62,476 nt of DNA from an uncultured Clostridia bacterium (GCA_947631575.1 CANRLW010000008.1:1-62476), one strand, 5' to 3'. Positions 35,021 to 42,787 are shown, counted from the first letter of the stretch. The notes: generated by a model not told the origin, from the letters alone. Translations and numbers: made by a program.

Positions 35021-35096
35021 GCTGGTGTAGCTCAGTCGGTAGAGCAGCGCATTCGTAATGCGCAGGTCGGGGGTTCGAGTCCGTTCACCAGCTCCA
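35021..35096 (+). tRNA. tRNA-Thr (anticodon CGT)
   Basis: 76 nt with encoded CCA. Acceptor GCTGGTG/CACCAGC, D-arm GCTC..GAGC, anticodon arm GCGCA-TTCGTAA-TGCGC and T-loop TTCGAGT. The T-stem GGGGG/CCGTT is weak: two G-U pairs and one G-G mismatch. It is the last and only complete unit of the tandem array and is read from the same strand as the pilus operon. Confidence 0.9.
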
Positions 35097-35300
35097 ACTA
35101 ACGTTGACAAAAAAGATATTATGCCCGCAAACGGATAATGTGTTGAGTTATTTGCGGGCATAAATCTTTCGAAAATCCGGAATGCGACTCCACAGATATT
35201 TTTGACACGAAAATGGCAGGGTCAAACAAGTTCTACCCGCGAACCCCTCCCCTACAAAATTTCTTCGGTTGAAATCATGCAGTTTGCACATATTTAAGTC

Positions 35301-35350
35301 TGTAAATTACCTTTCGAATTAAGTGAAAGGCAGTTTACAGGCTTTTTTTG
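35301..35350 (+). terminator. Terminator 1 downstream of the tRNA
   Basis: CTGTAAATTACCTTTC pairs with GAAAGGCAGTTTACAG (one mismatch), followed by GCTTTTTTT. It probably ends the tRNA transcript. Confidence 0.88.
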
Positions 35351-35490
35351 TTTTTCACATAATTCTGTCAACATATACCTTTTAGATATACGGTTACCAT
35401 GATATGTCAGGGGAGCAGTTTTACTTATTCAAATGAAAGTGAATTTGAAAATGAAAATGCGTTTTACAATTCATTTAGTTAGGTTATTAA

Positions 35491-35533
35491 AATAAGAGGT
35501 CAGAATTTTAGTCCTGACCTCTTATTCTTTTTA
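35491..35533 (+). terminator. Terminator 2 in a gene-free stretch
   Basis: AATAAGAGGTCAG and CTGACCTCTTATT form a perfect 13-bp stem followed by CTTTTTAT. No gene stands between it and terminator 1. Confidence 0.85.
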
Positions 35534-35586
35534 TACGTTACATTTTGCGAACACTGAAACTTGTCAAGCACTGTAGGCACACAAAA

Positions 35587-35630
35587 CAGGCACTCGGAGT
35601 TATTTTGAGTGCCTGATTTAAATTTTTTTT
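35587..35630 (+). terminator. Terminator 3 in a gene-free stretch
   Basis: CAGGCACTC/GAGTGCCTG with ATTTAAATTTTTTTT after it, only 54 bp after terminator 2. Confidence 0.8.
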
Positions 35631-35741
35631 AAAAATTTTCTAAACCGAAAAAATTATTTCTGGTAATTTATGGAGAATAATGTTATAATTACGGTAATGG
35701 TTGATAATACATCAGCCAAATAAAATTTTTTGCGAGGAAAA

Positions 35742-35939
35742 ATGTGGAAAATCATTGAAACAGAAATTACACTGGACGGAAAGTCGATAAAAACCTACGG
35801 CATTGGAAATAAAACAGTAGAAATTAACGATATTTCAACTTACAAAAGTGAAGTTGAAAAGTTCGTTGAATTACTTAACAAGCTGAATGTTTCCGAGATA
35901 CATGCATATGATCTGATAAGTGATTTTATTGAACGGTAA
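35742..35939 (+). CDS. Small DUF6514-like protein
   Basis: A 65-residue cytoplasmic protein. The ATG at 35742 follows GAGGAAA. It reads WKIIETEITLDGKSIKTYGI, then NDISTYKSEVEKFVELLN, then LNVSEIHAYDLISDFIER. The pattern YGI ... DIS ... L(L)N ... H-x-x-D-x-I-x-DF resembles DUF6514, a family of unknown function in Clostridia. A TATAAT-like box lies near 35690 but no good -35 is visible. A hairpin follows at 35981. Confidence 0.6.
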   Translation: MWKIIETEITLDGKSIKTYGIGNKTVEINDISTYKSEVEKFVELLNKLNVSEIHAYDLISDFIER

Positions 35940-35980
35940 AATCCGCAAAAATCCCTTGTCTAAGTGCAAGCATTATGCAG

Positions 35981-36010
35981 GATCGGGAGAGCTTTAGCTC
36001 TCCCGATCTT
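35981..36010 (+). terminator. Hairpin after the DUF6514-like gene
   Basis: GATCGGGAGAGC-TTTA-GCTCTCCCGATC, perfect 12-bp stem, followed by TTATTA. Confidence 0.8.
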
Positions 36011-36024
36011 ATTACATTGCGGGT

Positions 36025-36230
36025 CGAAGATGTTGCCAAAATGTTTGTAAAATCAATAGCGGAATGTTTCTAAAATGCTTGATAAAATGTTAGTGTAATA
36101 TAGGCTGAAAATTTGTAAAATGCTTAGTGAAAGGTTTGTGTAATGTATGGTGGAAGTTTTACAAAATGTCCGGCAGAAGGTTGGTGTAATGAATGGTGAA
36201 TTGTTTTAAAGTGCTTGGCGAAGTATTATT
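36025..36230. repeat. Degenerate tandem repeat, period about 23 bp
   Basis: Eight to nine units aligned on TGTAATGTATGGTGGAAGTT and relatives (for example TAAAATGCTTAGTGAAAGGT at 36117). Alternate units start TAAAATG and TGTAATG, so there may be a 46-bp higher-order unit. It lies between convergent genes in a 373-bp spacer with no reading frame of note. Confidence 0.8.
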
Positions 36231-36312
36231 GATTTTATGATGTGATAAATTACCCGCGCAATGTTCGTAAATATTAAATGAGCATTATATCATCAGCAAT
36301 GCCGCGTATGCT

Positions 36313-37410
36313 CTATGACAAAAAATCAACGTTTGTTTCGTATTCGCCGGAAGAATTGATTTCGGAATTGTTTTCGGGAACATTCTCGGAATGGCTTGTA
36401 ATGAAAATATCACCGCTGTTATTTTGTACTTTAATGAGATTTGACGAATAATTGTTTCCGATACTGTAATAACCGCTTTCGATTATCTTTGTTTGTGTGG
36501 TGTCGGTATTTACGTATATTGTTCCCGATTGAAACTCGGCGTATAATCCCGCAGAAGTCTGAGGCGGGAGGATGAGATCAAACGTTCCGTCAGCTTTGTT
36601 TATGTCTATATAGCTGAAACTGTCAAAAGACATTTTCGCGGTGCCGCTGTCTATCTTTGCTGTTCCCGTTCCTATAAGTCCGCTTATATCGGCAGAGCCC
36701 GAACCTAAGTCAAGTTCACAGCTTTTTGCATGGACATTTTCAAACGTTGCTTTTCCCGAGCCTGTTTTCAGCTTTATGCTTTCGGGTTCGAAATTATTGT
36801 TGCCTATAAAAGACAGTCTGCCAGAACAGAGCGTTATGTCGCTGCTTTGAGCGTTTATGCCGGTCATATTTACAATTCCCGAACCCTGCTCCAAAACGAG
36901 CTTATTATAATCCTTATCGGGAATAGATATTATAACAGTGCTTTTAAGATAGGGGCTGAAAACGTCGTCAGTCCATTGTATACGATCTTCATTTCCCGGG
37001 GCAAACGAAATGTTAGAAGGGTGTATCTCTATAGTGGTTTCGTTATCCTCCTCGGAAAGATAGACCTGTATACCTCTCAGAGGATCGTCATTCTTTACAC
37101 TGACCGTTGCCATATCATCATTAGTACAGTTTATAACGGCGTTTATTCCCGAAAATTTAAATTTAATGCTGCCATAAACGTTTACATGTTCTTCACTGAG
37201 AGCCTCGCCGTTTAATACCATGTATTGCTTATTCGGAATAAAAACTTCCGAGCTGTCGGTATAAGAGCTGCCTTCATATATCGGTACATTGTTATAACTA
37301 TACTGTGGAATCTTGTCACCGAGAATAAGCTGGAGTACCCCCGCTATTATTAGACTTCCGATACATATCGGTATCAGAAACATCAGCATTCTTTTTAGCA
37401 TATCTTTCAC
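36313..37410 (-). CDS. Membrane-anchored DUF4097 beta-repeat protein
   Basis: A 365-residue protein with an N-terminal membrane helix (MLMFLIPICIGSLIIAGVL) and a long extracytoplasmic beta-rich part with short repeated strands (SGIVNMTGINAQSSDITLCS; LKTGSGKATFENVHAKSCEL; LGSGSADISGL). This is the pattern of DUF4097 putative adhesin domains, which commonly follow PadR and HAAS genes. It starts 1 nt after the HAAS stop codon, so the three genes form one operon. Confidence 0.85.
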   Translation of the reverse strand: MKDMLKRMLMFLIPICIGSLIIAGVLQLILGDKIPQYSYNNVPIYEGSSYTDSSEVFIPNKQYMVLNGEALSEEHVNVYGSIKFKFSGINAVINCTNDDMATVSVKNDDPLRGIQVYLSEEDNETTIEIHPSNISFAPGNEDRIQWTDDVFSPYLKSTVIISIPDKDYNKLVLEQGSGIVNMTGINAQSSDITLCSGRLSFIGNNNFEPESIKLKTGSGKATFENVHAKSCELDLGSGSADISGLIGTGTAKIDSGTAKMSFDSFSYIDINKADGTFDLILPPQTSAGLYAEFQSGTIYVNTDTTQTKIIESGYYSIGNNYSSNLIKVQNNSGDIFITSHSENVPENNSEINSSGEYETNVDFLS

Positions 37411-37411
37411 C

Positions 37412-38473
37412 TCACAGATCGTAAATTGCTTTCAAATTCATTTCTACTATAAACTTTATCAGGCTTATAACAGGTTTTACAAGCATTATGCCGACTACCG
37501 AAATTATTACTCCGAATGTGCAATAGCCTATTCCCAGGAAAAAGGTAACGGCCTCATAAAGATGCATGTATTCCAGACTGATATGAAAAACGGCAGGCAA
37601 ACCCACGGCAATAAAGAAAGCTACTCCGCCTATTATCGCCAGTATTACCAGAAAAATTATCAGCAGCAAAAGCCAGCTCCACAAAAACACATCGAGCAAT
37701 ACCGCCATGACAAACTTTTTAGTTTTAAAATTCGGTTTCAGGTTTTTTATATCGACATACTTAAAACCGCCCTTTGAACTTTTCGCTCCGGGCTGACCTG
37801 CGGGAATAGTTCCCCTTCGCTCGTGGTTTGAATTTTGTCGAAAACCGTCGTTCGGATGAGGTACGCCTTTCACGGCATTTGCAACATTCTCTCCCGCGCT
37901 CTTGACCGCTTTTTTAACGCCGCTGTTTTCAATGGCGTCGGCTATGGCGCTGCCGGCTGCTTTGGCTGCGTTTGCGATAGCGTTCCCAGCGTTTGAAAAT
38001 GCCTCGCCAACGTTTGCTTTTGAGCCTTGATTTCCCGACTGTGAGTTTTGGGCGTTGTCAGAAGTGCCGTTATTGCCCGTGGCTCTGTGGGGATCTGAAG
38101 AAGAACTTTGCGGATATATTTCCTCCGAAAAATGCTCGGGGGTATACTCTATCATGTTTTCGTTTCTTTTATCCTTTATCAGCGACAAGTCCGCTGGTAC
38201 GCTCTGACCGGGCTTTGTAAGGCTTATCTTTCGCTCAACATCACGCGCGACCATGCTGTTTATTCTTGAGCTCTGGAGATCGAGGTAATTTCTCGCTATC
38301 TCCTTTACATCGCCAAGCCTTTCCGCCGCCTCGCTTTCGGAAACTCCCTCTTCTTCGCACTCGGCAAAATGCTCCTCGAAATCTATCCTTATATCTTCCG
38401 TAAGATTTATGCCTATACGCTCAAGCTCATATTTCAGGCTGTCGAAAAACTCAGCCTTCGTCTTTGCTATCAT
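37412..38473 (-). CDS. HAAS (DUF1700) domain membrane protein
   Basis: The first 60 residues match the HAAS domain (KAEFFDSLKYELERIGIN; IRIDFEEHFAECEEEGVSES; EAAERLGDVKEIARNYL). A long polar linker follows, with an Ala-rich stretch (NAIANAAKAAGSAIADAIEN, about 165-205). The C-terminal third has two or three membrane helices. HAAS proteins are partners of PadR regulators and sensors of envelope state, by inference. I place the start at 38473 (ATG) with AAGGGG 9 nt upstream. It overlaps padR by 23 nt. Confidence 0.87.
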   Translation of the reverse strand: MIAKTKAEFFDSLKYELERIGINLTEDIRIDFEEHFAECEEEGVSESEAAERLGDVKEIARNYLDLQSSRINSMVARDVERKISLTKPGQSVPADLSLIKDKRNENMIEYTPEHFSEEIYPQSSSSDPHRATGNNGTSDNAQNSQSGNQGSKANVGEAFSNAGNAIANAAKAAGSAIADAIENSGVKKAVKSAGENVANAVKGVPHPNDGFRQNSNHERRGTIPAGQPGAKSSKGGFKYVDIKNLKPNFKTKKFVMAVLLDVFLWSWLLLLIIFLVILAIIGGVAFFIAVGLPAVFHISLEYMHLYEAVTFFLGIGYCTFGVIISVVGIMLVKPVISLIKFIVEMNLKAIYDL

Positions 38474-38789
38474 TTTCAAATTCCCCTTTCAGCAGCTTGT
38501 TTATACTTTCCTCAAATTCATTCCACTCGGCTGTAAGCCGCGAAAGCTCTGCCTTTCCCTCTTCGGTTATTTTATAATACTTTCTGGGCGGACCTTCGGG
38601 AGATTCGACTATATAACTGTCTATAAGGTTTCCGTCTCTTAATCTTTTCATAAGGGGATATATTGTTCCCTCTGTTATTTCCATACATGCGGAGATCCTG
38701 TTTACTATCTCATATCCGTAACAATCGCCGCTGTTTATGACAGACAGCGCGCACATTTCTAGTGTTCCCCGTTTCATCTGTGAATTCAT
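38451..38789 (-). CDS. PadR-family transcriptional regulator
   Basis: A 112-residue winged-helix repressor of the short PadR subfamily: LEMCALSVINSGDCYGYEIV (helix 1-2), EGTIYPLMKRLRDGNLI (recognition helix), PRKYYKITEEGK (wing) and a short dimerisation helix. It is first in an operon with HAAS and DUF4097 genes, the classical arrangement. A perfect 16-bp palindrome covers the -35 box of its promoter, which points to autorepression. The inducer is unknown. Confidence 0.94.
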   Translation of the reverse strand: MNSQMKRGTLEMCALSVINSGDCYGYEIVNRISACMEITEGTIYPLMKRLRDGNLIDSYIVESPEGPPRKYYKITEEGKAELSRLTAEWNEFEESINKLLKGEFENDSKDEG

Positions 38790-38821
38790 ATTTTCACCTC
38801 AATGTCTTTCTCCGTAGTTTT

Positions 38822-38855
38822 ATTATATCACAAGGTATCGTATATTGCAATATAC
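38822..38855 (-). promoter_or_regulatory. padR promoter with overlapping palindromic operator
   Basis: TTGCAA (38845-38850), 17 bp and TATAAT (38822-38827) on the minus strand. The -35 lies in the centre of GTATATTGCAATATAC (38840-38855), a perfect palindrome. Confidence 0.82.
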
Positions 38856-38862
38856 CGAACGC

Positions 38863-38889
38863 ACAAAAAACCGCCGATTTTTCAGCGGT
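38863..38889 (-). terminator. Terminator of the CNNM operon
   Basis: On the minus strand ACCGC-TGAAAAATCG-GCGGT is followed by TTTTTG. It lies about 60 nt past the stop at 38952. Confidence 0.75.
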
Positions 38890-38951
38890 AATTTGTACAT
38901 TTAAAACAAATTATTGTAAAATCATATCGAAAATGCTTTTATATTGCGGCT

Positions 38952-40217
38952 TTATTCTTCATCTTCCTTTTTAATAAGCTGTATCTTTACTTTATTTACC
39001 CTAAGGTCTGCCGCGTCTAAAACCGTAACGATAAAATTTTCTCCCTCGAAAACATCTCCGTTTTGGGGAATACTTCCGAAAAGCTCCAAGACCCAACCCG
39101 CAACAGTATGCGCCTCGCACTCAATAGAAATGTCCGAGCCGAGACCGCTGAAATATCTTCTGAGGCTGTTTAGCGAAACATCGCCGTATGCCTCGAACTC
39201 TGTTTCGGAAAGAGAAGTTATGGGACTTGTCACCTCGTCGCTCTCGTCATATATCTCGCCAACAAGCTCTTCTAAAAGGTCTTCCATTGTGACGATGCCG
39301 AGCGTTCCGCCGTGCTGGTCGAGGACAACGCTCATATGGCACTTTTTCTTCTGCATTGTCCTCATTACTTCCGATATTTTCAGAAGATGCGGAAAATAAA
39401 TGGTTTCCTGTGTAAGGTCGCGTACCGTCAGATCGTTTCCCTTTTCCTCATATGCCCTTATAAAATCCTTTTCGTTTATGACGCCTATTATGTTATCAAG
39501 CGTCTTGTCGTAAACGGGCATACGCGAATACTGCTCGCTAAGGAATTTCTCGCGGATATCGTCTGCGTCTTCTCCAACTTCTACCGCGACTATCCTAACG
39601 CGGGGAGTTATTATTTCATCTACAGTTATTTCGTCAAACTCAAGTGCCGAACGCACAAGATTTCTTTCCTGCTGCTCAAGTACGCCCTCATCTTCTATCT
39701 CGTCGATTATGGACATAAGCTCCTCTTCGGTAAAGCTTACGGAGTCGTTACTTCCGAACAGCTTTGAAACGCCCTTTTTGAGCAACATGAACAATAGCGA
39801 AAAGGGAGTAAGTATTATCATAAGGAACGATATGACCGCAGAAACTCCTATAGTAACGCTCTCAGCGTGTTCCTTTGCGAGACTTTTGGGCGTGACTTCT
39901 CCGAAGATAAGGACGATTATTGTTGTAGCAATCGTTGAAACAAGAGAGCCGTATTGTTCTCCGACAAGCGCGATACAAACTATAGTAGCTATAGACGAGC
40001 AGGCGATATTTACGATATTGTTTCCTATGAGGATAGTTGTCAGAGCCTTATCGTATTTGTTAAGAATATTGAGCGCGCGTTTTGCGCCTCTGCTCCCGCC
40101 GTCAGCCATACTTTTAAGGCGTATGCGGTTCACGCTGGAAATAGCCGTTTCGGACGCTGAAAAAAACGCCGAAAACGCTATCATTGAAACTATTATAATT
40201 ATATTAGTAACGCTCAT
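38952..40217 (-). CDS. CNNM/CBS/CorC_HlyC membrane protein (hemolysin-related)
   Basis: A 421-residue protein with an N-terminal CNNM (DUF21) membrane domain (INIIIVS-type first helix; SASETAISSVNRIRLKSMAD; ILIGNNIVNIACSSIATI), two CBS domains (ITPRVRIVAVEVGEDADDIR; YFPHLLKISEVMRTM) and a C-terminal CorC_HlyC domain (EFEAYGDVSLNSLRRYF). Members are linked to magnesium or other cation transport; the 'hemolysin' name is historical. It is the last gene of a five-gene minus-strand operon and overlaps the Cof gene by 4 nt. Confidence 0.93.
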   Translation of the reverse strand: MSVTNIIIIVSMIAFSAFFSASETAISSVNRIRLKSMADGGSRGAKRALNILNKYDKALTTILIGNNIVNIACSSIATIVCIALVGEQYGSLVSTIATTIIVLIFGEVTPKSLAKEHAESVTIGVSAVISFLMIILTPFSLLFMLLKKGVSKLFGSNDSVSFTEEELMSIIDEIEDEGVLEQQERNLVRSALEFDEITVDEIITPRVRIVAVEVGEDADDIREKFLSEQYSRMPVYDKTLDNIIGVINEKDFIRAYEEKGNDLTVRDLTQETIYFPHLLKISEVMRTMQKKKCHMSVVLDQHGGTLGIVTMEDLLEELVGEIYDESDEVTSPITSLSETEFEAYGDVSLNSLRRYFSGLGSDISIECEAHTVAGWVLELFGSIPQNGDVFEGENFIVTVLDAADLRVNKVKIQLIKKEDEE

Positions 40218-41029
40218 ATATTCCTCAATTTTTCACTTTCTCCGAAAACAAATTCTCTTATGCACTTTGTTACTCCCCCGCTGTTGTTGTCGGGGGCAAT
40301 ATAACGACACAGCCTTTTTACATCATCGCTGCCGTTCTCCATACAAAAGCTATGTTCTGCCGCGCGGAGCATATCCGCGTCATTGTAATAATCGCCGAAC
40401 GCCATCGTTTCATGCGGCGTTATCCCAAAGCGCTCCTGCAAAGACCTTAGAGCCTGTCCTTTGCTTATGCCGCCCGCCATAACGTCCATCCATTCTTTTC
40501 CCGATGCCTGGACATTGAGGCTCTTGCCAAATATTCCGTCTATTATCGGCTTTCCGTGTTCCACCGAGCCGAGCCTGTCCATAACGGCGAGCTTATAGAT
40601 CTCTCCCTTTACATTTCTTAGATCGTCTATGGGCATATTCTGTTTATAAAAAAGCGCGACGTCTTTTGCGAAATCACTGTCGCGGTTATCAAAAAACACG
40701 CCCTCTGAAGTGCATACTACAAACTCAAACCCGCCTATTGTCCCGCATTTATCCAAAAGCTCATTATAGAGTTTTCTTCCTAAAGGAAATATCCTGTCGG
40801 GCTTTCCGTTTATGTATGTACAAGCGCCGTTGTCGCAGATAAACGCCATATTGCTGCGGTATTTTTCGGGAAACAGATGTTCCGCCGCAGAATATGTTCT
40901 TCCGCTTGCGGCAACAAAAATAATGCCTCTTTTTGAAAGCTCGTCAAGCACGTCAAAGAGATCTGCGGGAAGTCGCTTTTTATCGTCTAAAAGCGTTCCG
41001 TCTAGGTCTGACGCAATAAGCCTAATCAT
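40214..41029 (-). CDS. Cof-type HAD-IIB phosphatase
   Basis: A 271-residue cytoplasmic phosphatase. HAD motif I is ASDLDGTLLDDKKRLP, motif II lies in VAASGRT, motif III (Lys) in GISKGQALRSL and motif IV in MAFGDYYNDADML. The cap is of the C2B type. Such enzymes remove phosphate from sugar phosphates or flavin precursors; the substrate cannot be read from the sequence. It lies 18 nt after the DRE-TIM-like gene. Confidence 0.93.
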   Translation of the reverse strand: MIRLIASDLDGTLLDDKKRLPADLFDVLDELSKRGIIFVAASGRTYSAAEHLFPEKYRSNMAFICDNGACTYINGKPDRIFPLGRKLYNELLDKCGTIGGFEFVVCTSEGVFFDNRDSDFAKDVALFYKQNMPIDDLRNVKGEIYKLAVMDRLGSVEHGKPIIDGIFGKSLNVQASGKEWMDVMAGGISKGQALRSLQERFGITPHETMAFGDYYNDADMLRAAEHSFCMENGSDDVKRLCRYIAPDNNSGGVTKCIREFVFGESEKLRNI

Positions 41030-41047
41030 CTCTGTCCTTTCATTTTC

Positions 41048-42007
41048 TTAGTTTTTTAGCCCTTTATGTTTGCCGTACAATACGCTGTCGCTGCATAGAT
41101 CTATATCGAAATATTTTACCGCGTCAATGAGTGCGTCTGAAGTTTCTTCGTCAAGTTCAGTTTTCGACATCATTTTTTCAAGCGCGCTTTTGTATTCAAC
41201 GTTACGTTGTTCCAACGGCATAAAATCAGGCATAAGCGGAACTATTTCTCCGGTGTCTGCATTTACCGACGTACTTATGCTACGGTATGGTACATTTATT
41301 TCCCGTGGACTTCCTTCTTCCTCACGGAAAATATTGTCGGAATAAATTGCCGCGCCTATAAGCCCCATTAGGTCAAACTTGTCGAGGCGTATTCTGTATA
41401 CCCCCATAAGCGTCATTATATACTCTCTGAGTTGAGCAAATCGGCTTGTCCGCGGCACTGTAAAAGAAATGCAGTCTGCACCCGAAAAAGTAAGTTTTAA
41501 AGCGCAATCGAGCGCAGTCTTATGAGAATTTATGGGACAGAAATCCACCGGTATAGGTATGGTATTTCTGATCTTTGCCACAAATCGCCTCATTTCGCCC
41601 AAAGTCATATATCCAAAATCGTCACAGAAACGTACTGCCGTTATCCTGCCGCAAAGCCGCGACTGAGCAAATCCGAGCATTTGTCTGTATGCCCTTTCAA
41701 CAAAAGGCATTTCAAGCATAATGGGAATATCGGGTCTTATGTTTTTGAAAAGATCCGAATATCTTATAAGCGCATAATTTAACTTATATTTTTTTATAAT
41801 ATCAACATCATCGGGACTTGTTATCCTGTAAATATACCCTATGCCTTTCGGGAGCTTTCTCAGCTTTTGCAGGATCTTTTGATCTATCTCGACATATCTT
41901 ACACCCGCCGACGCGAGCGATTTTATGTATTTGTATATATCGACCGCCTTTGCGTCCGAAAGTAACTCTCCCGCGCAAAGACTTATGTCTGTCAGAACTG
42001 TCTTCAT
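41048..42007 (-). CDS. Degenerate DRE-TIM (HMGL-like) barrel protein
   Basis: The 319-residue protein opens TDISLCAGELLSDAKAVDIY and then SAGVRYVEID, in the place where homocitrate/isopropylmalate synthases have the D-R-E catalytic start. Later CDDFGYMTLGEMRRFVAKIR and SGADCISFTV fit the barrel strands and the AGAD motif. The DRE triad and the His-x-His metal site (here FCPINSHKTALDCA) are not recognisable. It is probably no longer a normal Claisen condenser. Known: family fold and usual residues. Inferred: loss of activity. It is co-transcribed with an NlpC/P60 protein that also lacks catalytic residues. Confidence 0.5.
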   Translation of the reverse strand: MKTVLTDISLCAGELLSDAKAVDIYKYIKSLASAGVRYVEIDQKILQKLRKLPKGIGYIYRITSPDDVDIIKKYKLNYALIRYSDLFKNIRPDIPIMLEMPFVERAYRQMLGFAQSRLCGRITAVRFCDDFGYMTLGEMRRFVAKIRNTIPIPVDFCPINSHKTALDCALKLTFSGADCISFTVPRTSRFAQLREYIMTLMGVYRIRLDKFDLMGLIGAAIYSDNIFREEEGSPREINVPYRSISTSVNADTGEIVPLMPDFMPLEQRNVEYKSALEKMMSKTELDEETSDALIDAVKYFDIDLCSDSVLYGKHKGLKN

Positions 42008-42022
42008 TTTCTTCTCCGAATA

Positions 42023-42787
42023 TCAGCTTATTCCTACACCCGAAACAAAGTGCGTTTTATAATAATTGTTTGTTATATTGACCTCTACAACTCCTTCAAA
42101 TGACGATGCCACAAGGCAACCTATCATTTTTCCGTCGCCGGAATAAAATCCCGCGAAATTAGGACTGCCGCCTATGTCGTTAGAAAAGAAAACAAGATCT
42201 CCCTCTTTAAGTTCGTCATACTCGCGTATAACGCCCATTTTCGCTTGAAGAGCAATATCTCTCGGGCAGGAGGCAAATCCGCTTTCGCGCATTACATAGT
42301 AGATAAATCCCGAACTGTCAAATCCATCGGGATCAATGCCCCCGTCTTTAAACGGCGTTCCTATAAGCTGTCTTGCATTTTCAACTATCTTCTGTGCAAG
42401 AGAAAGATCGACACTTCCCGCAGAAGAGCTTTGAGGAGCGGAGCTGCTCTGAACAGAGCTTTGCGGTCTGCTCTGAGAGGAACTTTGAGTAGAAGAGCTG
42501 CTCTGCGATGAGCTTTGAGGGGTGCTCTGTGATGAGCTTTCGGGAGTTGAAGAAGATACAGAACTCGGTCGGCTTTCCTGTGAAGAACTGCCAAGAGATG
42601 AGCTGCTTTGGGGTGAATTATCGGAAGATGAACCGATATCTACCGAAGGCACTGAATTTCCGCTGTCGGATGTGCCGCTGTTATTGAAAAGACTGAGCGC
42701 TATCACAAAGAAAATGACCGCTATAACTACAAAGATGATCGCTGCGATTATTAAAATGTTGTTCTGATTTGTTTTTTTGTTTTTCAT
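42023..42787 (-). CDS. Membrane-anchored NlpC/P60-like protein, probably inactive
   Basis: A 254-residue protein with one membrane helix (ILIIAAIIFVVIAVIFFVIA), a Ser/Gln/Pro linker (about 38-125) and an NlpC/P60 domain (about 128-254). The fold is clear from ARQLIGTPFKDGGIDPDGFD and the later GDLVFFSND. The catalytic Cys of the FDCSGF motif is Ser (GFDSSGF), and the HVGIY position reads FAGFY, without the His. The third polar site reads LVASS. The domain may bind wall peptides without cutting them. It stands in an operon with two HAD phosphatases and the DRE-TIM-like gene. Confidence 0.82.
   Translation of the reverse strand: MKNKKTNQNNILIIAAIIFVVIAVIFFVIALSLFNNSGTSDSGNSVPSVDIGSSSDNSPQSSSSLGSSSQESRPSSVSSSTPESSSQSTPQSSSQSSSSTQSSSQSRPQSSVQSSSAPQSSSAGSVDLSLAQKIVENARQLIGTPFKDGGIDPDGFDSSGFIYYVMRESGFASCPRDIALQAKMGVIREYDELKEGDLVFFSNDIGGSPNFAGFYSGDGKMIGCLVASSFEGVVEVNITNNYYKTHFVSGVGIS

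Noticed and set aside
34460-35096. att sites of an integrated element
   Set aside because: Integrases usually duplicate the 3' end of a tRNA. Here the 5' half is repeated and the 3' end is lost, and no integrase gene is present.
34958-35161. 67-residue protein on the minus strand over the tRNA
   Set aside because: The piece GERTRTPDLRITNALLY is a well-known false translation of tRNA sequence.
35433-35495. 20-residue peptide gene (MKVNLKMKMRFTIHLVRLLK)
   Set aside because: The only Shine-Dalgarno-like sequence (GGGGAG) is 17 nt away, and the frame ends inside terminator 2. It cannot be told from chance.
36025-36230. CRISPR array (about 23-bp periodic repeats)
   Set aside because: Units are contiguous and degenerate, with no unique spacers of constant length, and no cas gene is in the window.
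38420-38450. Another CAGGCTGT-family element (CAGGCTGTCGAAAAAC)
   Set aside because: It lies in the HAAS coding sequence (encodes FFDSLKYE), lacks the ATAAAG part and is not palindromic.
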